From the NCBI RefSeq assembly GCF_015624505.1, contig NZ_CP061379.1:5332001-5396000 (forward strand): a DNA stretch of 64,000 nucleotides, in the 5' to 3' direction. The notes below the pieces were generated by a model, which did no database searches, was not told where the DNA came from, and saw only the letters and a list, made by a program, of their open reading frames with translations. This document shows positions 1-8,809 of the stretch, piece by piece. The DNA is from Bradyrhizobium commune. Its GTDB lineage: Bacteria; Pseudomonadota; Alphaproteobacteria; Rhizobiales; Xanthobacteraceae. The translations under genes were made by a program, and so were the position numbers. Numbering within the stretch: the first letter of the stretch is position 1; the number at the start of each line of letters is the position of its first letter.

Positions 1-452
1 CCGGCGGCGACCGCACGTTCGAGCGAAGCAATGAAGACCGCTCCGATCAGATTCTCGATCTTGGCATATAGCAGACGGGCGAATTCGCCATCATCCAAAT
101 GGCTCGTGGCCATCAGTCGCAGGCGCTGCGCCTCTTCCTGGTCAGGACCGTCGGCGATGTTCAGGAAGTGCTGGACCATGCCGCGGATCAATTCGACCAG
201 GCTGGCCGTTGACGGCTCCCGCTCCAGCAGCTCGGTGAAAGCGGGATCCGCCTCGCATTCGTCGCTGAGGATCTCGGCGTACAGCGCCGCCTTGGAAGGG
301 AAATGCTTGAACAGCAGCGCCTCGGAAATGGCCGCTGCGGCCGCCACGCTCTTGGTCGTGGTGCCGGTATAGCCGTGTCGGGCGAAGCAGCGCTTCGCGG
401 CTCCGAGGATCAGCTGACGCCTCAGGTCGCTCGTCATACGCAATGAGCTCAT
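1..452 (-). CDS. TetR/AcrR family transcriptional regulator (3' part beyond window)
   Basis: This is the N-terminal part of a TetR-type repressor; the gene runs off the left edge of the window. The reverse-strand frame gives a helix-turn-helix in the first 50 or so residues, with AKRCFARHGYTGTTTKSVAA followed by ISEALLFKHFPSKAALY, the standard TetR DNA-binding signature. The ligand-binding domain follows (LIRGMVQHFLNIADG) and is cut at base 1. Two in-frame ATGs exist, at 452 and 437, and neither has a strong ribosome site. I use 452 because a perfect inverted repeat abuts it. The next gene upstream ends at 588 in the same direction, so the repeat most simply serves autoregulation. The ligand is unknown. 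Confidence 0.85.
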   Translation of the reverse strand, partial: MSSLRMTSDLRRQLILGAAKRCFARHGYTGTTTKSVAAAAAISEALLFKHFPSKAALYAEILSDECEADPAFTELLEREPSTASLVELIRGMVQHFLNIADGPDQEEAQRLRLMATSHLDDGEFARLLYAKIENLIGAVFIASLERAVAA

Positions 453-476
453 GTGGGTGAGTAAGCACTCACCCAC
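453..476. promoter_or_regulatory. Perfect inverted repeat, likely TetR operator
   Basis: Arms GTGGGTGAGT and ACTCACCCAC are perfectly complementary around a 4-base spacer. The repeat touches the first ATG of the TetR gene. A 10+10 palindrome at the start of a tetR gene is the usual layout of an autoregulatory operator. Binding is inferred. Confidence 0.7.
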
Positions 477-587
477 GCAAAAAGTCAAGCCGAATGCTGC
501 ATCGCAACCTAAATGGGTGCAAAATCGGTAGAATTTTGCCAGACGTCCTCGCCTTGGCGGCGCAGCCGACTCCAGGGACCGTTGGGG

Positions 588-1178
588 TCAGATCGGCTGG
601 AAGCCGAGATCGCCGCGGATCCGGTTGACGATGTAGGTCCCGTCCCGGCTCGGCAGGATCCGCTCCACGTTGGCGCTGTCGATCTTCACATTGGCAAAAC
701 GAGGCCCGGCCGTGACGTCGTGGACGGCTTTGGCGAAGGCCTCAACCTCCGCCATGGTCGAGATCGCCCGGCTGTCGACGATGCCGCAGGCCCTGGCGAC
801 GCCGACGAGATCGGCGGCGGCGGAGGTGTGGCTGGTCTGGCCGCCGGTCTCGCCATAGGCCTCGTTGTCGAGCACGACGATCGAAAGGTTGGATGGCTTC
901 TGGAGGCCGATGGTGGCGAGGCTGCCCATGCCCATCAGCATCTCGCCGTCGCCGGTGATCACCAGCACCGGCAATTTTGGCTGCGCCAGCGCGAGCCCCA
1001 GCCCGATCATCGCGGCGCCACCCATCCCGCCCCAGAGATAGAAGTTGCGGGCGTGGTCACCGGCGGCGGTGATGTCGTTGGTGGAAGCCCCTAAGCCGCC
1101 GATCGCAACCACGTCCTTCCGGTTCGCAAGCAGCGCAGACACCACCTGGCGGCGGTCGAGGAGATTGGCCTTGCTCAT
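588..1178 (-). CDS. TPP-dependent decarboxylase, PP-domain subunit (sulfopyruvate decarboxylase-like)
   Basis: A 196-residue protein that is only the diphosphate-binding domain of a thiamine-diphosphate enzyme. The TPP/Mg motif is visible as GDGEMLMGMG, followed after the usual spacing by VVLDNEAYGETGG, with a glycine-rich LWGGMGGAAMIGLGLALAQ segment before it. The pyrimidine-binding domain is supplied by the gene just upstream, whose stop overlaps this ATG by four bases (ATGA), so the two are translationally coupled and very likely form a heteromer. This split arrangement is known from sulfopyruvate and phosphonopyruvate decarboxylases. The true 2-oxoacid substrate cannot be told from sequence. 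Confidence 0.85.
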   Translation of the reverse strand: MSKANLLDRRQVVSALLANRKDVVAIGGLGASTNDITAAGDHARNFYLWGGMGGAAMIGLGLALAQPKLPVLVITGDGEMLMGMGSLATIGLQKPSNLSIVVLDNEAYGETGGQTSHTSAAADLVGVARACGIVDSRAISTMAEVEAFAKAVHDVTAGPRFANVKIDSANVERILPSRDGTYIVNRIRGDLGFQPI

Positions 1179-1717
1179 TTGGTGAAAACCTTGGCGCCGA
1201 TCAGGCGCTGCGACAGCAGGACGGCGGTGGGCGTCAGCGCGTTGTAGGCTTGCGCCGCGGCCGCCTCCAACACCGCCGGCACCTCGGCTGCGTTCGAGGC
1301 GCGCAGCACCTTGACGCCGGAGAGCTCGAACACGCCCTGCGTGGTCGATCCCATCGGCACCTGCCACGGATTGAACTCGCCCCACTCGCCGCGCATGGTC
1401 ACGAGGGTGAGGAACGGAAAGCGCAGGATCGGGATCAGCGACAGCATGTTGATGCAATTGCCGACACCGCTCGACTGCATCAGCAGCACGCCGCGCTGTC
1501 CGCCGGTCCAGGCGCCGGCGAGAAGCGCGACGCCCTCCTCCTCCGTCGTCAGCGGAATGCCGCGCATCGAGGAGGAACCCAGTACGCGCTGGATCAGCTT
1601 CGAATGGCCGGCATCAGGCACGTAAGGCACCTGCCGGACATCGAAGCGTTGCAAGGTCGCGAAAATATCGTCGTGCCAGTTCGGGGCCGTGTCGGCAGCA
1701 TCAGCGCGGGCGTGCAT
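1175..1717 (-). CDS. TPP-dependent decarboxylase, PYR-domain subunit (sulfopyruvate decarboxylase-like)
   Basis: A 180-residue protein equivalent to the N-terminal pyrimidine-binding domain of TPP enzymes. TTEEEGVALLAGAWTGG contains the expected catalytic glutamate that protonates the aminopyrimidine ring, followed by GVLLMQSSGVGNCINML as in ComD-type subunits. The ATG at 1717 follows ACAGGAAA. It is the first gene of a two-gene operon with the PP-domain subunit. No transporter or sulfonate/phosphonate enzyme lies beside it, so naming it as sulfopyruvate decarboxylase would go beyond the evidence. Confidence 0.82.
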   Translation of the reverse strand: MHARADAADTAPNWHDDIFATLQRFDVRQVPYVPDAGHSKLIQRVLGSSSMRGIPLTTEEEGVALLAGAWTGGQRGVLLMQSSGVGNCINMLSLIPILRFPFLTLVTMRGEWGEFNPWQVPMGSTTQGVFELSGVKVLRASNAAEVPAVLEAAAAQAYNALTPTAVLLSQRLIGAKVFTK

Positions 1718-1824
1718 TTTCCTGTCCGGTCGGCTAGCAAATCACAGCACGACTGTAGACGGTGAGCCGCTTCGCCCGATAGAGCGAAAACGGCATATCG
1801 GTCTCAACCGGCGAGTATGGCGGC

Positions 1825-3057
1825 ATGAACGCAGATGCGAAAGAACTGGCGGTCAGGTTCGATCTGGAAAAATTGACGGCGGAATTTTACGCCAATCCCT
1901 ATCCGACCTATCGTGCACTGCGGGAGAACGAGCCGGTCAAGCGCCTGCCGAACGGCACAATGTTCCTGACCCGCTATGACGACCTCGTCGCCACCTACAA
2001 GAACACCAAGTCGTTCAGCTCGGACAAGCGGCGCGAATTCGCGCCGAAATATGGTGACACCCCACTCTACGAGCACCACACCACCAGCCTCGTCTTCAAC
2101 GATCCGCCAGCACACACCCGCGTGCGGCGCCTGATCATGGGCGCGCTGTCGCCGCGCGCAATCGCCGGCATGGAAGGCGATCTCGTCAAGCTGGTCGAGG
2201 GCCTGCTCGATGCCATCGCCGCCAAGGGCCGTTGCGAGCTGATCGAGGATTTTGCTGCTTCCATCCCGATCGAGGTGATCGGCAATCTGCTCGACGTGCC
2301 CCATGACGAGCGCGCGCCGCTGCGCGACTGGTCGCTGGCTATCCTGGGCGCGCTGGAGCCGGTCGTATCACCTGAAGCCGCCGCGCGCGGCAACAAGGCG
2401 GTGACGGACTTCCTCGCCTATCTCGAGACGCTGGTCGCCCGCCGGCGCCGGAAGCCTGGCAATCCCGAGCGCGACGTGCTGACGCGACTGATCCAAGGAG
2501 AAGGGAACGGCGAGGAGAACGGCGAGCGACTGACCGAGAAGGAGCTGCTGCACAATTGCATCTTCCTGCTCAATGCCGGCCACGAGACCACGACCAATCT
2601 GATCGGCAACGGCCTCGTGGCGCTCGACCGGAATCCGGATCAGAAGCGGCGGCTGATCGACAATCCGGATATGATCAAGACCGCAGTCGAGGAAATGCTG
2701 CGCTACGAGAGCTCGAACCAGCTCGGCAACCGCATGACGACCGAAAAGGTCGAGCTCGGCGGCGTCATGCTCGATGCCGGCACGTCGGTGACGCTGTGCA
2801 TTGGCGCGGCCAATCGCGATCCCGCGCAGTTTCCGGACCCCGAACGTTTCGACGTCGCGCGCACGCCGAACCGGCACCTTGCGTTTGCCACCGGCGCGCA
2901 TCAATGCGCCGGCATGGCGCTGGCGCGGCTGGAGGGCGCGATTGCGATCTCGCGCTTCCTGGCGCGCTTCCCGAACTATGCCGTGAGCGGCGAGCCGGTG
3001 CGCGGCGGCCGCATCCGCTTCCGCGGCTTCCTGAGCGTGCCCTGCTCGATCGGCTGA
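1825..3057 (+). CDS. Cytochrome P450
   Basis: A 410-residue soluble bacterial P450. The oxygen-activating I-helix motif AGHETT lies at about 251-256, the ExxR motif (EEMLR) at 289-293, and the heme loop FATGAHQCAGMA has the axial cysteine at C361. Length and absence of a membrane anchor match the class I bacterial enzymes that need a ferredoxin and ferredoxin reductase. No ferredoxin gene is adjacent; a reductase-type flavoprotein lies at 15654-16874 but is not linked. The substrate is unknown. The gene stands alone, with a 10-base gap to the broken channel gene that follows. Confidence 0.95.
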   Translation: MNADAKELAVRFDLEKLTAEFYANPYPTYRALRENEPVKRLPNGTMFLTRYDDLVATYKNTKSFSSDKRREFAPKYGDTPLYEHHTTSLVFNDPPAHTRVRRLIMGALSPRAIAGMEGDLVKLVEGLLDAIAAKGRCELIEDFAASIPIEVIGNLLDVPHDERAPLRDWSLAILGALEPVVSPEAAARGNKAVTDFLAYLETLVARRRRKPGNPERDVLTRLIQGEGNGEENGERLTEKELLHNCIFLLNAGHETTTNLIGNGLVALDRNPDQKRRLIDNPDMIKTAVEEMLRYESSNQLGNRMTTEKVELGGVMLDAGTSVTLCIGAANRDPAQFPDPERFDVARTPNRHLAFATGAHQCAGMALARLEGAIAISRFLARFPNYAVSGEPVRGGRIRFRGFLSVPCSIG

Positions 3058-3067
3058 CGAGGACGTC

Positions 3068-3744
3068 ATGAACATCGACGAGATCCGCGAGCGCTGGGCC
3101 GATCCTCTGCTGACCGGATTGACCGCCCTGGTGATGATCATGATGTTCGTGGTTGCCCCGCTCCAGGCGCTCGGAATCTTCGCGTTTCAGGCGTCCGAGC
3201 TGGTGCTGGCGCTGCTGCTGGTCGTCGGCATCTTCGTGATCTCCGGCAGCCCGATCGCGGTCGTGGCGATGTTGATCGCGCTCGTCATGATCGTGACGGG
3301 CGCGATTCTGCGGATCAGGTCGCCGTCGATCCTCGACCTCAATCTCTTCGCCGGCTCCTGGTTCATCGTCGGCATCACGATGGCCTTGACCGTGGCCCGC
3401 GCGATCTTTGCACCGGGGCGCGTGACCTATCATCGCGTGATCGGCGCGGTGCTGTTCTACCTGACGGTCGCGGTGATCTTCTCGGCGCTCTATACGTTCA
3501 TCGGATCGCTGGTGCCGAGCGCGTTTTCCGGCATGAAGGTGGAGGACAGCCCGGCGCTGCGAGCCAGGTGATCTATTTCAGCTTCGCGACGCTGACGACG
3601 ACCGGCTATGGCGACGTCATTCCCGTGCATCCGATCGCGCGCAGCCTGTGCAACCTCGAAGCCGTGTTCGGGCAGCTTTATCCCGCGACGCTGCTGGCGC
3701 GCCTGGTCACGCTCGAGATCGCGCATCGCGATCAGGACTCCTGA
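3068..3744 (+). pseudogene. Two-TM potassium channel family gene, frameshifted
   Basis: The first frame (3068-3571) encodes about 167 residues with several hydrophobic helices (LTGLTALVMIMMFVVAPLQA and later segments) and stops at 3569-3571. The continuation lies in another frame: from about 3556 to the stop at 3742-3744 it reads SQVIYFSFATLTTTGYGDVI, containing the TTTGYGDV potassium selectivity filter, and then the second pore-flanking helix. Together they would make a protein of about 225 residues of the Ion_trans_2 type. A one-base change between about 3550 and 3567 separates pore from membrane domain. Either the gene is dead or the base call is wrong. Confidence 0.82.
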
Positions 3745-3765
3745 CCCCTCCACAAACAAAAATGT

Positions 3766-3789
3766 CGAAAACAACCCCATGCACAGTAG
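3766..3789. repeat. 24-bp interspersed repeat, copy 1
   Basis: This stretch contains GAAAACAACCCCATGCACAG and is identical over 24 bases to 60628-60651. Both copies sit in intergenic DNA just after a gene. The rest of the gap to 3883 holds only a GC-rich dyad around 3852-3885 and no gene. Confidence 0.75.
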
Positions 3790-3882
3790 GAAGCGGGTCG
3801 GCGAAGAATCCCAGGTGAATCGGCGGAACCAGTTGACCCATTGGGCCAATCCGGCCCGCGCGCGCAATCCTGGCGCGGGCGG

Positions 3883-4746
3883 CTACACCACCGTCTTGTG
3901 CCGCGCAATGCAGGTGCGGAGCACCTCGTCCATCGGCTTGCTCCACCAGTCGTTGGAGAAGATCTCGATCTCCGAATAGCCGCTAAATCCCTGCGCCTCG
4001 ACGGCTGCGCGCGCGGATTTAATGTCGATGACGCCGTCGCCCATCATGCCACGGTCGTTGAGGATGTCCCTGGTCGGCACCAGCCAGTCGCAGACGTGGA
4101 ACGCGAGCAGGCGATCCTTCCCGGCGCGCGCGATCTGGCCCATCAGCTCCGGGTCCCACCAGATGTGATAGACGTCGAGCGCGACGCCGAGCATGCCGCT
4201 GCGGCCGGGATCGAGCCGATCGCAGATGTCGAGCGCCTGCTTTGTGGTGTTCACGCAGGCGCGATCGGCGGCATAGGCCGGATGCAGCGGTTCGATCGCC
4301 AGCGGCAATTTTGCCTGCCTGGCGTAGTCGAGCATGTCGGCCAGGGCGTCCTCGACCTGCCCGCGCGCCGCGATGATATCCTTCGAGGCCCCGCTGCCCG
4401 GCCGCGAATATTGCGGCAGGCCGCCGACCACCAGCACGATGCAGGGTGCGCCCAGCGCCTTGGCTTCGTCGACGCAGCGCCGGTTGTCGTCGCGCACTTC
4501 GCCCCGGCGTGATGCATCGGAGGTGAACATGCCGCCGCGGCAATAGCCGGAGAGATCGAGGCCGGCATCGCGCACCGCACGCACGGCGCGGTCGAGACCG
4601 ACGGATGCGACCTGGTCGCGCCAGGGATCGATGGCGCGGATGCCGTGCCTGGCGCAGGCTTCGACGATCTGAATGAGGTCGCCTTGCTTGCGGACCGTCG
4701 CCGTGTTCAGCGACAGCCAGCGATGGTCGGCCGAGAAATCACGCAT
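3883..4746 (-). CDS. Sugar phosphate isomerase/epimerase-like TIM-barrel protein
   Basis: A 287-residue AP-endonuclease-2 / xylose-isomerase-like TIM barrel. Likely metal ligands are seen in PLAIEPLHP (Glu), ALDVYHIWW (Asp and His), LLAFHVCDW (His and Asp) and the C-terminal YSEIEIF (Glu). Proteins of this fold isomerise, epimerise or dehydrate keto-sugars and inositols. The ATG overlaps the stop of the DUF993 gene by one base (TGATG), so the two are co-translated. It is the last gene of the leftward cluster that begins with the ABC importer and probably acts on the product of the oxidoreductase at 6056-7207. Confidence 0.85.
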   Translation of the reverse strand: MRDFSADHRWLSLNTATVRKQGDLIQIVEACARHGIRAIDPWRDQVASVGLDRAVRAVRDAGLDLSGYCRGGMFTSDASRRGEVRDDNRRCVDEAKALGAPCIVLVVGGLPQYSRPGSGASKDIIAARGQVEDALADMLDYARQAKLPLAIEPLHPAYAADRACVNTTKQALDICDRLDPGRSGMLGVALDVYHIWWDPELMGQIARAGKDRLLAFHVCDWLVPTRDILNDRGMMGDGVIDIKSARAAVEAQGFSGYSEIEIFSNDWWSKPMDEVLRTCIARHKTVV

Positions 4747-5936
4747 CAGGAGTCGACACCGTGGCTAGCGAGCACGGTCTTCATCCGCTGGGTCGCAAGT
4801 TCGGGATTGGCGAGCAGCCCGGCCTGATCGGCCAGGCGGAACAGCTCGGCCAGATGCAGCATCGAGCGCGCGCTCTCCTGGCCGCCGGCCATGGTGAAAT
4901 GATCCTGATGGCCGTTCAGATACGCCATGAACACCACGCCGGTCTTGTAGAAGCGCGTCGGCGCCTTGAAGATGTGGCGCGACAGCGGCACGGTCGGCCC
5001 CAGCACGTCGTGGAAGCCGGCCTCGTCACCGGCCGCCAACCGCGACAGCGCGTAGGACGCCGCCGGCGCGATCGCATCGAAAATGCCGAGCAGCGCATGC
5101 GAAAAGCCTTGGCTATCGCCGGCGATCAGCTCCGCATAATTGAAATCGTCGCCGGTATACATCTTGATGCGCTTGTCGAGACGCCGGCGCATGTCGATCT
5201 CGCGCTGCTTGTCGAGCAGCGACACCTTGACGCCGTCGACCTTGGCGGCGTTGTTGTTGATGATGGCCACCGCAATGTCCATCGCCTTGTCGAGATCTTT
5301 CGTGCCCCAATAGCCCGTCAGCGCCGGATCGAACATGTCGCCGAGCCAGTGGATGATCACGGGTTCACGGACTTGCGACAGCACGCGGTTATAGACCTTG
5401 GCGTAGTCGTCGGCGCCGCGACCAATTTTTGCCAGCGCGCGCGACGCCATCAGGATGATGCGGCCGCCGACCTTCTCGACCGCCGAGACCTGCTCCTCAT
5501 AGGCGCGGATCACATCGTCGATGGTCCTGGCATCCTCGACCGCGAGATGGTCGGTGCCCGCACCGGAGAACACCAGCGCATTGCGCCGCTTGGCGGCGGC
5601 GACCGAACGCGTGATCAGCTCCAGCGACGTCGGCCAGTCCAGTCCCATGCCGCGCTGCGCGGTGTCCATGGCTTCGGCAACGCCGAGGCCGAGGTCCCAG
5701 ACATGCTCGCGGAAGGCGATGGTCTTGTCCCAATCGACGGCGACCGAGAGCCAGGGATCGTTGTCCGCAAAGGGATCGACAACCGTATGCACGGCCGAGA
5801 ACGCGATGCGATTCAGCGGTCCCTCGAGCTTCGCAGGAAACGTTCGCGAGGCGGCGAGGCGATAGATCTCGATCGAGCGATCGGCCTTCGGCAGTTTCAG
5901 CGACAATGACGACATCGGCTGGACGGGCTTGTTCAT
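4746..5936 (-). CDS. DUF993 family protein (dihydrodipicolinate synthase-like fold)
   Basis: A 396-residue protein recognisable as DUF993, a family related to the class I aldolase/dihydrodipicolinate synthase barrel but with no function known to me. Typical segments are AFSAVHTVVDPFADNDPW, VFSGAGTDHL, VIIHWLGDMFDPALTGYWG and IKMYTGDDFNYAELIAGD. VDGVKVSLLDKQ contains a lysine (VKVS) that could be the Schiff-base residue, but I cannot align it with certainty. AAAGGACC precedes the ATG. It is coupled to the TIM-barrel isomerase downstream and follows the oxidoreductase, which suggests a retro-aldol or dehydration step in the same pathway. Confidence 0.85.
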   Translation of the reverse strand: MNKPVQPMSSLSLKLPKADRSIEIYRLAASRTFPAKLEGPLNRIAFSAVHTVVDPFADNDPWLSVAVDWDKTIAFREHVWDLGLGVAEAMDTAQRGMGLDWPTSLELITRSVAAAKRRNALVFSGAGTDHLAVEDARTIDDVIRAYEEQVSAVEKVGGRIILMASRALAKIGRGADDYAKVYNRVLSQVREPVIIHWLGDMFDPALTGYWGTKDLDKAMDIAVAIINNNAAKVDGVKVSLLDKQREIDMRRRLDKRIKMYTGDDFNYAELIAGDSQGFSHALLGIFDAIAPAASYALSRLAAGDEAGFHDVLGPTVPLSRHIFKAPTRFYKTGVVFMAYLNGHQDHFTMAGGQESARSMLHLAELFRLADQAGLLANPELATQRMKTVLASHGVDS

Positions 5937-5950
5937 TCTGGTCCTTTCTC

Positions 5951-6034
5951 GTCATTGCGAGGAGCGAAGCGACGAAGCAATCCAGAGTGTATCCGCAGAG
6001 CTAGTCTGGATTGCTTCGCTTCGCTCGCAATGAC
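5951..6034. repeat. Palindromic interspersed repeat family A, copy 1
   Basis: An element of about 84 bp whose ends GTCATTGCGAG and CTCGCAATGAC are complementary, with inner arms GAAGCAATCCAGA and TCTGGATTGCTTC. Related copies lie at 12650-12734 and, cut by the window edge, at 63931-64000. It sits between two genes of the DUF993 cluster and could fold into a long mRNA hairpin. Confidence 0.85.
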
Positions 6035-6055
6035 GAAATCATAAGCATCGAAACA

Positions 6056-7207
6056 TCAGGCCTCGATCGGGGCGACGTCGATCCAGCGCCGCTCCTTCCA
6101 GCTCTTCAGCGCGCATTCGGCGAGCTGCACGCCCTTGACGCCTTCGAGCAGCGTGAACTTATAGGGCGCATCCTCATAGACATGACGGATGAACATCTCC
6201 CACTGTTCCTTGAAGCCGTTGTCGTAGCTGACGTTGTCCGGCAGCTTCTGCCAGTCGCCGTAGAAATCATGCAGCCGCTTCTCGTCGGGATTCCACACCG
6301 GCCGGGGCGTCGCCTGCCGCGCCTGGATCATGCAGTCGGTGAGGCCCGCGACCGCCGAGCCGAGCGTGCCGTCGACCTGGAAGGTGACGAGGTCGTCGCG
6401 ATAGACCCGCGTCACCCAGGACATGTTGATGTGGGCGATGACGCCGCCTTCGAGCTGGAAGGTCGCGTAGGCGGAATCATCCGCGGTCGCCTTGTACGTC
6501 TTGCCCTGCTCGTCAAAGCGCTCGGGGATGTCGGTGTTGCCGATGCAGACCACGCTCTGGACGTTGCCGAAGAGGTTGTCGAGCACGTAGCGCCAGTGGC
6601 AGACCATATCCAGGATGATGCCGCCGCCGTCCTCGTCGCGATAGTTCCAGGACGGCCGCTGCGCCTCCTGCCAGCCGCCTTCGAACACCCAATAGCCAAA
6701 CTCGCCGCGCACCGAGAGGATGCGACCGAAGAAGCCGGAATCGCGCAGGAAGGCGATCTTCTTCAGGCCGGGCAGGAACAGCTTGTCCTGCACCGTGCCG
6801 TGCTTGACGCCCTTGGCGTTGGCGAGCTTGACGACCTCGAGGGCCTCTTCGAAATTCGTCGCGATCGGCTTCTCGCAATAGACATGCTTGCCGGCATTGA
6901 TGGCCTGGGTCAGGAGGCCCGGCCGTGCCTGCGTGGTCGCGGCGTCGAAGAACATGGTGTCGTTCTTGTCGGCGAGCGCGGCATCGAGGTCGGTGGTCCA
7001 GCGGGTGATGTTGAACTGCTTGGCAAGCGCCTCGACCTTCTCGGCGCTGCGGCCGACCAGGATCGGATCGGGCATCACGCGGTCGCCGTTCTTCAAGCGG
7101 ACGCCGCCCTGGTCGCGGATCGCAACGATCGAGCGGATCAGATGCTGGTTGAGCCCCATGCGGCCGGTGACGCCGTTCATGATGAGGCCGAGGCGTTGGG
7201 TGGTCAT
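6056..7207 (-). CDS. Gfo/Idh/MocA family NAD(P)-dependent oxidoreductase
   Basis: A 383-residue sugar or inositol dehydrogenase-type protein. The N-terminus has a Rossmann fold (LGLIMNGVTGRMG), followed by the family marker HVYCEKPIAT that holds the catalytic lysine, and a C-terminal substrate domain (HGTVQDKLFLPG, DGGGIILDMVCHWRYVLD). The ATG follows AGGAG and overlaps the upstream enolase-family stop by four bases (ATGA). Such enzymes oxidise or reduce a hydroxyl or keto group on a cyclic sugar or polyol. With the TIM-barrel protein two genes on it fits a 3-keto-sugar or inositol-like degradation route, but the substrate is not known. Confidence 0.92.
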   Translation of the reverse strand: MTTQRLGLIMNGVTGRMGLNQHLIRSIVAIRDQGGVRLKNGDRVMPDPILVGRSAEKVEALAKQFNITRWTTDLDAALADKNDTMFFDAATTQARPGLLTQAINAGKHVYCEKPIATNFEEALEVVKLANAKGVKHGTVQDKLFLPGLKKIAFLRDSGFFGRILSVRGEFGYWVFEGGWQEAQRPSWNYRDEDGGGIILDMVCHWRYVLDNLFGNVQSVVCIGNTDIPERFDEQGKTYKATADDSAYATFQLEGGVIAHINMSWVTRVYRDDLVTFQVDGTLGSAVAGLTDCMIQARQATPRPVWNPDEKRLHDFYGDWQKLPDNVSYDNGFKEQWEMFIRHVYEDAPYKFTLLEGVKGVQLAECALKSWKERRWIDVAPIEA

Positions 7208-8601
7208 GCCGTTTGCTCCTGAAGTGATTTCGGCTGTTCCAGCGGGTGGAGCGCCGACCAGTCCGGATGGACCGACGTCGCAAAGCCCGTTGTGGTGAGC
7301 GATCCCGTCAGGAGATCGCCGTCGTGAATGGAGAGCCGGATGCCCTGCCCGGCATCGGCATAGAGATCGGGATGCGCGGCGGCGAAGGCCGCAGCTTCAG
7401 CGGCAGGCGTCTCGCCGAAGCCGTCGACATAGTGGTGGCCGTTGCGCTCGGCGTGGGTGATGCCGATGAAGGCGCCGAGCGCAAGATCCTGCTGCACGGC
7501 GAGGCCGGCCTGGCAGGTCAGATCTTCACCGGTGACAAAGAACTTGTCTCCGCCCGCACTCCATTTCACCGCGCGCGTGGCGTTGACGACGGACTTGTAG
7601 AGCCCCTTGCAGGATTTCGAGGAGATGCCGTGATAGCCGAGCGCGCGTGCTGCCGGGAAGGCATCGTAGGAATCATCGGCTTCATCGATGATGAAGCCGC
7701 GTGCGGCCAGCGAGCCGAGCGGCGACTGGCGGGTGATGTCGCGCGGCATCGGCTGTTCGATATAGAGCAATCGCGAGGCGATCGGCCGCAGCGCGGGCTC
7801 GCGATCGAGGCGATCGATCAGGGCCTGAAGCGCGGCGAGATCGGCATATTGCTCGTTCGCGTCGAGGCTCGCCTTGTAGTCGTGCCCCAACGCGTCGAGC
7901 TCATTGCCGATGCGCGTCAGCCGCAACGCATCAGCCGTGGGATCACCGGACAGCTTCAGCTTGAAATAGCGGGCGCCGGCGTTCTCGCGTAGGTCGGCGA
8001 CACCGCCTTCGCCTTCAACGGTATCGTCGAGACCGACGGTATGCCTGATCGCAACGCGGGGCAGCGGCTTTCGGCCGCCGAGAAACTGCGCGATATCGGC
8101 TTCCTTCAGGTCGGGCGAGAGGCGCGCATCGATACCGGCGACGTTGCCGGCCATCCCGTCGAAGAAGTTGGTCTCAACGCCGCGCAGCAGCGCATCGAGG
8201 ATCGCCTTGTCGATTTCTGCCGGACCGTAAGCGGCGGCAAGCGCCGGAATGTTCTTCTTCGCGCAGGTCGCGATCTGGGCACCGATACACGCGGCGTGCA
8301 GATCGAACGCCGTCAAAAATCCGGTCCGCGCCAGATAAAGCCCGCGCGCGATCTCCAACGAGCGGCGCAGGCCGTCGACCGTCTGTGCCGGCGACAGCTC
8401 CGGCCGCTTGTCGAACCATTTCGGCACCAGCAGCTCGGCGCTGGCACCGACCGCGGTCCCCCTGCCCTCGACTTCGATCTCGACCCGCACGAACAGCTGC
8501 GGCGTTGCATTGATCGTGATTGCGCCAAAGCGGAACGGCCGCGCGAACTGCACGGGACGTTCGAAGAAGGCGATGTCTCGCAGCTTCAGGCGGGGGGACA
8601 T
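7204..8601 (-). CDS. Enolase-superfamily protein, divergent, 465 aa
   Basis: A two-domain enolase-superfamily protein, longer than the usual 370-400 residues. Candidate active-site groups are FKLKLSGD (K-x-K base), SLDANEQY (first metal ligand), LLYIEQPM (second), FIIDEADDSYDAF (third) and GISSKSCKG (second lysine). Lysines on both sides suggest the muconate-lactonizing/epimerase subgroup rather than the His-Asp mandelate-racemase subgroup. I start at the ATG at 8601; the open frame continues upstream only through repeat DNA. It overlaps the oxidoreductase by four bases and follows the ABC ATPase, so it is part of the same operon. Confidence 0.8.
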   Translation of the reverse strand: MSPRLKLRDIAFFERPVQFARPFRFGAITINATPQLFVRVEIEVEGRGTAVGASAELLVPKWFDKRPELSPAQTVDGLRRSLEIARGLYLARTGFLTAFDLHAACIGAQIATCAKKNIPALAAAYGPAEIDKAILDALLRGVETNFFDGMAGNVAGIDARLSPDLKEADIAQFLGGRKPLPRVAIRHTVGLDDTVEGEGGVADLRENAGARYFKLKLSGDPTADALRLTRIGNELDALGHDYKASLDANEQYADLAALQALIDRLDREPALRPIASRLLYIEQPMPRDITRQSPLGSLAARGFIIDEADDSYDAFPAARALGYHGISSKSCKGLYKSVVNATRAVKWSAGGDKFFVTGEDLTCQAGLAVQQDLALGAFIGITHAERNGHHYVDGFGETPAAEAAAFAAAHPDLYADAGQGIRLSIHDGDLLTGSLTTTGFATSVHPDWSALHPLEQPKSLQEQTA

Positions 8602-8640
8602 GGTGCTACTTGGGTCCGAAGATGTGGCCGCGGGGACGGT

Positions 8641-8767
8641 CACCTCTCCCGCTTGCGGGAGAGGTCGTCGCGCGAAGCGCGGCGGGTGAGGGATTTCTCC
8701 TTTTGGGGGTTCTCGCGAGCGGAGACACCCTCTCCCCAACCCTCCCCCGCAGGCGGGGGAGGGAGCG
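8641..8767. repeat. Tandem REP-like hairpins (family C)
   Basis: There are two strong dyads, CTCTCCCGC/GCGGGAGAG at the left and CTCCCCCGC/GCGGGGGAG at the right, with a middle rich in CTC/GAG. A related element lies at 24943-24990. It fills the gap between the ABC ATPase gene and the enolase-family gene and may shape mRNA decay or partial termination there. Confidence 0.75.
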
Positions 8768-8809
8768 CACCGTTCGTGCGGCTGCGGTCAGAGGAAACAT
8801 CACTCGCAC

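Noticed and set aside
3068..3744. Programmed ribosomal frameshift in the channel gene
   Set aside because: No slippery heptamer with a following structure is evident at the junction, and channels of this family are not known to use frameshifting.
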